Assembly (NCBI RefSeq): GCF_001308875.1
Contig: NZ_KQ465141.1
Span: forward strand, 1 to 40,120
DNA length: 40,120 nucleotides
Direction of reading: 5' to 3'
Origin: Lysinibacillus sp. ZYM-1
GTDB lineage: Bacteria; Bacillota; Bacilli; Bacillales_A; Planococcaceae
The notes beneath the pieces were generated by a model. It saw nothing but the letters and a program-made list of their open reading frames with translations, did no database searches and was not told where the DNA came from. This document shows positions 33,929 to 40,120 of this stretch, in pieces (positions within the stretch are counted from its first letter, which is position 1; each line of letters begins with the position of its first letter). Both the position numbers and the translations under genes were made by a program.

Positions 33929-36295
33929 TTATTTCAATTCAACAACTGTGACGCCTAAGCCCCCCTCGCCGGCTTCACCAAAACGGAAGGATTTCACGCG
34001 CTTGTGCTTTTTCAAATAGCTTTGAATACCTTGACGTAAAGCACCTGTACCAACACCATGAATAATAGATACACGACCATAATTAGCGAGTAAAGCGTCA
34101 TCAATATACTTTTCCGTCCTTAAAATCGCATCCTCATAGCGCTCACCGCGCAAATCCAATTCTAATTTTACATGGCTACTTCGATTTTTCACGCCAGCTG
34201 TTCGTACTACAGCCTCTTTTTCAGGTTTAATATATTCCAAATCACTATCTGCGATTTTCATCTTTAAAATCCCCATTTGGACAACCCATTCAGCATTCGA
34301 AACTTTTTCTAACAAAGTACCTCTTTGACCATAGCTTAACACCTTTACCTCGTCTCCGACAACTAAGTTTTGTGCACGGGCTTTTACTTGAGCTGCTTTT
34401 TTTAGCACTTTATTGTTTTCAATTGGTGTCGCTTCTTCCAAACGTTTACGCGCTTCAATCAGTTCATGCTCTTTAACAACTTGGTCAGCATTTTTACGCA
34501 TTTCTCGCAGCTCAGCAATAATTCCTTCCGCTTCACTTTTCGCTTCATCCACAATTTTACGAGCTTTTTCTTTAGCTTTCTTATCAAGCGCCTCTTTACG
34601 CTCTTCATAGGCTTGCAGTTTATCTTGAAGCTCTTTACGTAAGTTCTCCGACTCTAACAATAATGCATGGGAACGCTCTGCATCATCTTCAGATTGACGA
34701 CGTGTTTGCTCTAACGAAGCAATCATCGATTCAACCTCATGTCGGTCGGTTCCTGTAAAGCCTTTCGCACGATCGATAACGGATTCTGGTAGACCAAGGC
34801 GACTTGAGATTTCAAATGCATTGGAGCGCCCAGGTACACCAATCAGCAGACGATAAGTTGGACTCAATGTTTCAATATCAAATTCTACACTGGCATTGGC
34901 AACACCTGGTCGATTATAGCCATATGCTTTAAGCTCAGGATAGTGGGTTGTTGCCATGACACGAGCACCACGACCATGCACCTCGTCTAAAATAGAAATG
35001 GCTAAGGCAGCCCCTTCTTGTGGATCAGTACCTGCTCCTAGCTCATCAAAAAGAACAAGTGACTCATGATCAAATTGTTGTAAAATGTCAACGATATTGA
35101 CCATATGAGATGAGAATGTTGAAAGTGATTGTTCAATAGATTGCTCATCCCCAATATCAGCAAACAGTTGTTTAAAAACAGCGAGCTGAGATCCATCCAA
35201 TGCTGGTACAGGTAACCCAGCTTGAGCCATTAATGTACACAAGCCTACTGTTTTTAATGTTACTGTCTTACCACCAGTATTTGGACCTGTAATGACAATT
35301 GCCGTGATGTCTTTACCAAACTCAATATCATTTGGCACAGCTGTATCTATTGGTAACAGAGGGTGGCGTGCCCGAACAAGGCGAATATGGCCATCCTGAT
35401 TCATTTTAGGCATTGTACATTTATTGGCTTGTCCATATTTGCCCTTAGCTAAAATGACATCGATATCTCCTAAAACCCTCACTAAGTTAAATAAATCTGA
35501 TGCTACTTCTTGCACCATTGCACTTAATGTTAGTAAAATCCGCTCGATCTCAGCCTGTTCTTTCATTTTCAAGCGATGAATTTCATTATTTGCTTGTACG
35601 ATAGAATCCGGTTCAATGAATAATGTTTGACCAGAAGAAGATTGGTCATGTACGATTCCGCCATAATGATGACGATATTCTTGCTTCACGGGAATGACAA
35701 AGCGATCATTCCGAATTGTGACCAGCATATCAGATAGCATTTTCGATGCATTACTGCCACGGATCAAGCTCTCCAATTTAGAACGCACCCTTGCTTCCTC
35801 AGCACGTAAGGATTGGCGAATTGACCGTAATGTTGGACTTGCCGAATCTAAAACAGCCCCGTTATCATCAATACAGTTATTTATTTCATGTTGCAACCCT
35901 GTTAATACAGGTATCATTTCCTTCTTGGCGATGAAATGTGGAATCTCAATCACTTCATCGGCTTCTAAATCCTCAATAAAATTGCGAAGAATTCTACTAG
36001 CTCGAATTGTACTGGATATTTCCATTAGCTCTACCGCTGCTAACATGCCTCCTATTTGGGCACGTCTTGCAGATGGTCGTACGTCAAATATCCCACCCAT
36101 TGGTACATTACCTTTAACACGTAAAATGGATAAACCCTCATCCATTTCCTCTAATAATTGTACTACTTTATCAAAATCAGTTTGTGGTACAAGCTCCTCG
36201 ATGGCAGATTTCCCAATTGAAGAAGTGCAAAAGGAAGCCACTTGCTGTCGTACTTTATCGTATTCTAGTGTTTTCAATGCGCGTTCTGCAATCAC
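33929..36295 (-). CDS. mutS2: Endonuclease MutS2
   Basis: 788-aa ATPase of the MutS2 family, which acts on recombination intermediates and on collided ribosomes rather than in mismatch repair. Clamp/lever helices lie in the first 300 residues; Walker A GPNTGGKT near 335, Walker B LVLFDELGAGTDPQEG near 410; a long charged coiled coil 515-640; and a C-terminal Smr nuclease domain with LDLRGERYEDA and HGVGTGALRQGI. GTG at 36295 has GAGGAGG 8 bases upstream; the GTG at 36304 overlaps that site. Confidence 0.94.
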   Translation of the reverse strand: MIAERALKTLEYDKVRQQVASFCTSSIGKSAIEELVPQTDFDKVVQLLEEMDEGLSILRVKGNVPMGGIFDVRPSARRAQIGGMLAAVELMEISSTIRASRILRNFIEDLEADEVIEIPHFIAKKEMIPVLTGLQHEINNCIDDNGAVLDSASPTLRSIRQSLRAEEARVRSKLESLIRGSNASKMLSDMLVTIRNDRFVIPVKQEYRHHYGGIVHDQSSSGQTLFIEPDSIVQANNEIHRLKMKEQAEIERILLTLSAMVQEVASDLFNLVRVLGDIDVILAKGKYGQANKCTMPKMNQDGHIRLVRARHPLLPIDTAVPNDIEFGKDITAIVITGPNTGGKTVTLKTVGLCTLMAQAGLPVPALDGSQLAVFKQLFADIGDEQSIEQSLSTFSSHMVNIVDILQQFDHESLVLFDELGAGTDPQEGAALAISILDEVHGRGARVMATTHYPELKAYGYNRPGVANASVEFDIETLSPTYRLLIGVPGRSNAFEISSRLGLPESVIDRAKGFTGTDRHEVESMIASLEQTRRQSEDDAERSHALLLESENLRKELQDKLQAYEERKEALDKKAKEKARKIVDEAKSEAEGIIAELREMRKNADQVVKEHELIEARKRLEEATPIENNKVLKKAAQVKARAQNLVVGDEVKVLSYGQRGTLLEKVSNAEWVVQMGILKMKIADSDLEYIKPEKEAVVRTAGVKNRSSHVKLELDLRGERYEDAILRTEKYIDDALLANYGRVSIIHGVGTGALRQGIQSYLKKHKRVKSFRFGEAGEGGLGVTVVELK

Positions 36296-36313
36296 TGAGA
36301 ACACCTCCTCAAC

Positions 36314-38023
36314 CTATTTATTTCGTCGTATGAACGCCTCAAATTGTTCACGCGTCCATGTATTCACAATCATCTCTTTCGGTATCCATGCTCTATTCGC
36401 ATAGCGAACACCAATATCCATAAAACGTAAATGGGCCATATCATGCGCATCTGTATTAATAGCTATCGGTACACCTGCTGCTATAGCCATTTCTAAATGT
36501 TCAACACATAAATCAAGACGATACGGGTTCGCATTTAACTCTAAAATTTTACCATATTCCTTCGCCCAAGCAATTAACTGTTGCATATCAGGATTATAGC
36601 CATCGCGATCCTCAATAATTCGCCCCGTTGGATGGGCAATCATATGGACGTACGGATTTTGCATAGCAGTCAGTAGGCGTGCCATAATTTTATCCTGTGA
36701 TTGTGTAAAACTAGAATGTATAGAGGCAATTACAAAATCTAATTCTCGCAAGACTTGATCATCGTAATCTAGAGAACCGTCAGGTAAAATATCCATCTCT
36801 GTCCCTTTAAACAAATGAAATTCTGGATGTGCTTCATTAAACGCCTCAATTTCCACTCGCTGATTTTCTAAACGCGCAGGCGTTAATCCATTTGCGACTT
36901 TTAGAAATTGAGAGTGGTCCGTAATAACGCTATATTGATAGCCACGCGCCAGCAATGCCTTGCCCATTTCTGCAACAGAGTATGCACCATCTGACCACGT
37001 CGTATGCATATGCAAATCTGCCTTAATATCCTCAAGTTGAACTAATTTTTGAATATCTTCTGTTTTGTCAAATTCCAATTTGCCTGTACGTAAGCTTGGT
37101 GGAATCCAAGGTAAATCAAAATGAGCAAAAAACGCCTCCTCATCTTGAAACGTCAAAACAGTACCATCTTCCTGCTCCACACCATATTCACTTATTTTTT
37201 CACCTCGCGCTTTTGCAAGTTGACGCATACGAACATTATGGTCTTTAGAACCTGTAAAATGATGCAAGGCGGTCGCATATTCTTTGTCCTTCACTAAGCG
37301 AAAATCAACACTGACTGGCTCATCTAAGTCTAAAATTACCGAAATTTTTGTATCTCCAGCTGCAACAGTTTCTTGAACCACTAACGTGTTTAATAATTTT
37401 TCACGGACTGCCTCAACCGCTTCTGTCACTACAATAAAATCAATATCTTTACTAGTTTCAGCTGCCCGACGGAAACTTCCAGCAACAGAAAAACGTTCCA
37501 CTTCCTCCATACTATCTAGAATGGCCTCTATTTGTAAAACCACAGGCTCTAGTTGCCAAATTGGTAGACGTTCAGAGCGATTAGCTAGATTGGCAAGTTC
37601 CTTTAAAATTTTCTCCTCTGTTTTAGCAGCAAAGCCAGATAATTCACGAACTTTGCCTGCTTCACAAGCTACTTTTAAACTTTCTGCTGAGTCGATGCCA
37701 AGCTCTTGGTGAAGCTTGGCAATCTTTTTCCCACCTAAGCCTGGCAACTTTAACAATGGCAATAACCCTTTAGGTACAATCTCTTCTAGTTCTTTCAACA
37801 AACTCGACTCACCCGTTGCCATCAAATCCTCAATAACAGCAGCCGTCCCCTTGCCGATACCCTTAAGTTTTGTGACATCATCCATTTCACTTAATGACCG
37901 TTCGTCTCCCTCTAGTGCTGCAGCCGCTTTTCGAAAGGCAGATACCTTGAACGGATTTTCACCTTGTAATTCCATATATAAAGCAATTTTTTCGAGCGTG
38001 CGAATAATGGTTTTTTTATTCAT
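36314..38023 (-). CDS. polX: DNA polymerase/3'-5' exonuclease PolX
   Basis: 569-aa bacterial family X polymerase for gap-filling repair. N-terminal 8-kDa and HhH regions (LKGIGKGTAAVIEDL, LPGLGGKKIAKLHQELG), the polymerase palm with GSFRR and KDIDFIV metal-binding Asp residues near 195, then a C-terminal PHP domain from about 335 (ADLHMHTTWSDG, VITDHSQ, EMDILPDGSLDY, IAHPTGR, NTDAHD) providing the exonuclease. AGGAGG precedes ATG. It lies 18 bp upstream of mutS2. Confidence 0.95.
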   Translation of the reverse strand: MNKKTIIRTLEKIALYMELQGENPFKVSAFRKAAAALEGDERSLSEMDDVTKLKGIGKGTAAVIEDLMATGESSLLKELEEIVPKGLLPLLKLPGLGGKKIAKLHQELGIDSAESLKVACEAGKVRELSGFAAKTEEKILKELANLANRSERLPIWQLEPVVLQIEAILDSMEEVERFSVAGSFRRAAETSKDIDFIVVTEAVEAVREKLLNTLVVQETVAAGDTKISVILDLDEPVSVDFRLVKDKEYATALHHFTGSKDHNVRMRQLAKARGEKISEYGVEQEDGTVLTFQDEEAFFAHFDLPWIPPSLRTGKLEFDKTEDIQKLVQLEDIKADLHMHTTWSDGAYSVAEMGKALLARGYQYSVITDHSQFLKVANGLTPARLENQRVEIEAFNEAHPEFHLFKGTEMDILPDGSLDYDDQVLRELDFVIASIHSSFTQSQDKIMARLLTAMQNPYVHMIAHPTGRIIEDRDGYNPDMQQLIAWAKEYGKILELNANPYRLDLCVEHLEMAIAAGVPIAINTDAHDMAHLRFMDIGVRYANRAWIPKEMIVNTWTREQFEAFIRRNK

Positions 38024-38042
38024 CGGTAATTCCTCCTATCGT

Positions 38043-38073
38043 AAAAACACTTCTCTCAAAACAGAGAGAAGTG
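38043..38073 (-). terminator. Terminator after cvpA
   Basis: CACTTCTCTC pairs with GAGAGAAGTG around AAAACA. The minus strand continues TTTTTAC. It separates zapA-cvpA from polX. Confidence 0.75.
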
Positions 38074-38081
38074 CATAGTTG

Positions 38082-38621
38082 CTATTGCATATAAATATAC
38101 CACCAGTTTTGGAACATCTTTGTAATGATTGGTGTATGCTCCAAAATAAGACCACTTAACAATGACTTCGACATTAAATTTTGAATACTATCAATAGGCA
38201 GTAGGGCACACACATACAGCAAAATAAACATAATTAAATAGTTTTCAATCATGCCGAATAGAGCACCAAGCCAACGATTTACTGTGTTCAGCACAGGTAA
38301 ATACGCGATAAAATCAAAAATTGATGCCACAATTTGCAATGTTATTTTTACAGCAAAGAAAATTACCGCAAATGCAATCACACGATAGAATGTGCGGTCT
38401 AAATCTAAACTGTCAATCACGACACCAAGACTACCTGTATCAGTGACCCCTGGGTATGGAACCCAAAATACAAATTTTTGTGCTAATGGCTTATAATAAA
38501 TATACGCAACAATTAGGGCTACCACAAAGCTGACAATGTGCATCATTTGTACAATGAAACCACGTTTTGCACCAACACCAATTCCAGCTAAAAGTACCAC
38601 TAATATGATTAAATCTAACAT
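38082..38621 (-). CDS. cvpA: CvpA family membrane protein (YshB)
   Basis: 179-aa protein with four predicted membrane helices, starting MLDLIILVVLLAGIGVGAKRG, typical of CvpA/YshB. The Escherichia coli member is needed for colicin V production; the role in Bacillus is unclear. ATG at 38621 has AAAGGG 9 bases upstream. The gene begins 5 bp after the zapA stop, so it is translationally coupled. Confidence 0.88.
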   Translation of the reverse strand: MLDLIILVVLLAGIGVGAKRGFIVQMMHIVSFVVALIVAYIYYKPLAQKFVFWVPYPGVTDTGSLGVVIDSLDLDRTFYRVIAFAVIFFAVKITLQIVASIFDFIAYLPVLNTVNRWLGALFGMIENYLIMFILLYVCALLPIDSIQNLMSKSLLSGLILEHTPIITKMFQNWWYIYMQ

Positions 38622-38626
38622 TCTCT

Positions 38627-38887
38627 TCAACCCTTTAATTTTTTCAATTCTTCTTCTAGTTGCTCCAACTGTTCTTTTAATAATAAATAATCATGTACAG
38701 TATTTACTGCTGTCAGAACAGCAAGTTTTGTGCTATCAAGTGAGGGATTATGTACGTTCATCTCGCGCATACGGTCATCAACAATCGAAGCAACAAGTCG
38801 CATATGGCCCATGGATTCCAAGCCGACCATTTTATATGTATGACCATATATTTCCACAGAAATTTTATTCTTTTCTTGTTTTTCCAT
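38627..38887 (-). CDS. zapA: Cell-division protein ZapA
   Basis: 86-aa FtsZ-ring bundling protein. The N-terminal beta-hairpin domain ([15 protein letters not shown]) is followed by the helix [13 protein letters not shown] and a C-terminal coiled coil ([19 protein letters not shown]) for tetramerisation. AGGAGGG precedes ATG. First gene of zapA-cvpA, divergent from rnhC as in Bacillus subtilis. Confidence 0.94.
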   Translation of the reverse strand: MEKQEKNKISVEIYGHTYKMVGLESMGHMRLVASIVDDRMREMNVHNPSLDSTKLAVLTAVNTVHDYLLLKEQLEQLEEELKKLKG

Positions 38888-39022
38888 AGTCGCACCCTCC
38901 TATAAATTCGATACACACAAGATTTTTTTGACTTGCAAGCACCATTACACAAAAAAGCTATTTATTATCATACCATGAAAGGTATAAAATTGTGAACAAT
39001 GAGGACAGAAAGGATCGATTAA

Positions 39023-39949
39023 ATGTCAAATATTGTACTTACCATTTCAACAAATATTCAAAAAGAGGTGATGGCTTACTATGCATCCAACTATATTGAA
39101 CGAAAGGCTCCTGGTGTAATCTTCGCCGCAAAACTACCAGATACCTCCATAACAATGTATAAATCAGGAAAATTAATGTTTCAAGGTGGAGGAGCCGAAC
39201 GCGAAGCTGCCCGCTGGGGAATTATCGAAAAAACAACGAGTCAGAAATCATCAACGATCGGAGCAAAGGGTGATACACTACCCGACCAATTCGCCACTAT
39301 GTCTGTATTAGGCTCAGATGAAACAGGCACAGGTGATTATTTTGGACCTATCACAGTAGCAGCAGTGTATGTTCCTGCATCCAAAATTGAACTTATCAAT
39401 GAGCTTGGTGTCAAAGACTCAAAAATGTTAACCGATGACTACATGCGGAAAATTGCTCCTGATTTACGTGCAGCTTGTGTCCATAGTGTCCTCGTCTTAC
39501 GCAATGATAAATATAATAACTTACAAGCAAAGGGCTATTCCCAAGGGAAAATGAAAGCCATGATGCACAACAAGGCACTTCAAAATACACTAGTGAAAAT
39601 GGCACCCGAAAAACCTGAATTTATTTTAATCGACCAGTTTGCAGAACGTGGTGTCTATTACAATTATTTAAAAAATGAACGAGAAATTGTTCAAGAAAAC
39701 GTGTATTTTTCTACAAAAGCCGAGCAATTACATGTAGCCGTGGCTACAGCATCCATTCTAGCTCGTGCTGCGTTTTTAAAGGAGATGGATCGTCTAAGTA
39801 ATATAGCAGGCCTAGAATTGATGAAAGGGGCCTCAAATAAGGTAGATGTGCAAGCGGCACGAATTTGGCGTAAACAGGGTGAGGAATTTCTACGCTCGAT
39901 AACAAAATGGCATTTCGCTAATACAGAGAAAGCACGGAAGATGATTTAG
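39023..39949 (+). CDS. rnhC: Ribonuclease HIII
   Basis: 308-aa RNase cutting RNA in RNA-DNA hybrids. An N-terminal TBP-like substrate-binding domain (residues 1-85) precedes the RNase H fold with catalytic D99-E100 in GSDETGTGDYFGP; GVKDSKML and FILIDQF carry further conserved Asp residues. The domain order distinguishes HIII from HII. AAAGGAT lies 7 bases before ATG. It is the only core gene on the + strand in the right third. Confidence 0.95.
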   Translation: MSNIVLTISTNIQKEVMAYYASNYIERKAPGVIFAAKLPDTSITMYKSGKLMFQGGGAEREAARWGIIEKTTSQKSSTIGAKGDTLPDQFATMSVLGSDETGTGDYFGPITVAAVYVPASKIELINELGVKDSKMLTDDYMRKIAPDLRAACVHSVLVLRNDKYNNLQAKGYSQGKMKAMMHNKALQNTLVKMAPEKPEFILIDQFAERGVYYNYLKNEREIVQENVYFSTKAEQLHVAVATASILARAAFLKEMDRLSNIAGLELMKGASNKVDVQAARIWRKQGEEFLRSITKWHFANTEKARKMI

Positions 39950-40001
39950 ACAAACCATTCTCTCTTGGTATTTCGAGGCTAAGTTGCCCTCCTAACAAAA
40001 A

Positions 40002-40024
40002 AAGACTGTCTAGTTAGACAGTCT
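40002..40024 (-). terminator. Terminator of the right transposase copy
   Basis: AGACTGTCTA pairs with TAGACAGTCT. On the minus strand seven T follow. The transposase stop TAG lies in the loop side of the hairpin. It has no T-run on the + strand, so rnhC may terminate elsewhere. Confidence 0.75.
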
Positions 40025-40120
40025 CAGATTGTAGACAAAAGCCATCGAGAAGTTCACTCTCGATGGCGCTTTTGTCATTTTTCTTTCTCTTTCATTTTCA
40101 ATATTTGGTAAATCAATGCC
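40010..40120 (-). mobile_element. IS transposase, C-terminal end (right copy)
   Basis: The minus-strand frame enters at 40120 (GIDLPNIENERERKMTK) and ends MAFVYNLRLSN at TAG 40010-40012. It is the same gene as at position 1, in opposite orientation. The final residues differ because this copy has 7 bases (40062-40068) where the left has 5. An 18-bp hairpin (GACAAAAGC...GCTTTTGTC) lies inside the coding end. The remainder is outside the window. Family uncertain, IS1182-like ending. Confidence 0.7.
40030..40120 (-). repeat. Right copy of the window-end inverted repeat
   Basis: Two identical blocks, 40069-40120 and 40030-40061, match the reverse complement of 4-55 and 61-92. The match stops at the window edge, so the true repeat is longer. 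Confidence 0.95.

Overview
The window looks like a piece of a low-GC, spore-forming Bacillaceae chromosome, most likely Lysinibacillus or a close relative. The evidence is a gerE sporulation regulator, Bacillus-type Shine-Dalgarno sites, and a gene order (ysnB-rdgB-rph-racE-ysmB-gerE-ysmA-sdhBAC-yslB-lysC-uvrC-trxA-etfA-etfB-fadB-fadR-lcfA-DUF350-mutS2-polX-cvpA-zapA-rnhC) that follows the Bacillus subtilis arrangement almost gene for gene. The genus is an inference.

Both ends carry the 3' end of the same transposase gene, pointing inward (about 90 bp of inverted repeat). The window is therefore probably one draft contig bounded by two copies of one insertion sequence, or a real segment flanked by inverted IS copies.

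Positions 124-9320 are a heavily decayed prophage next to a tRNA-Arg(TCT) gene. Reading from the tRNA inward: an integrase with two nonsense codons and a Tyr-to-Phe change at the catalytic position; a rusA resolvase fragment fused back to back with it; a small phage protein; a late-activator-like regulator; a tail-protein C-terminus; a truncated holin; and an M23 lysin. Accessory genes sit among these remnants: a ClbS/DfsB-family protein, a DUF3953 membrane protein, several orphan + strand genes, and a 468-aa protein of unknown function. That last gene has a near-consensus sigma-A promoter with one LexA (SOS) box filling the spacer and a second at the start site. It is the most interesting item in the window.

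Positions 9322-17900 hold an SDR oxidoreductase, a conserved unknown, a DUF2071 protein, a small DUF2639-like protein, SelO, then ysnB, rdgB, rph, racE, a MarR regulator, gerE and an acyl-CoA thioesterase. Positions 18100-23700 hold the succinate dehydrogenase operon, yslB, and lysC (with an internal start for a beta subunit) under a lysine riboswitch.

Positions 23770-33050 hold uvrC, trxA, an amino-acid permease under a T-box leader whose specifier looks like leucine CUU, and the fatty-acid beta-oxidation cluster lcfA-fadR-fadB-etfB-etfA with two FadR-type operators. Positions 33400-39950 hold a 26-codon membrane microprotein, a DUF350 protein, mutS2, polX, cvpA, zapA and divergent rnhC. Almost all core genes lie on the minus strand, each block closed by a clear intrinsic terminator.
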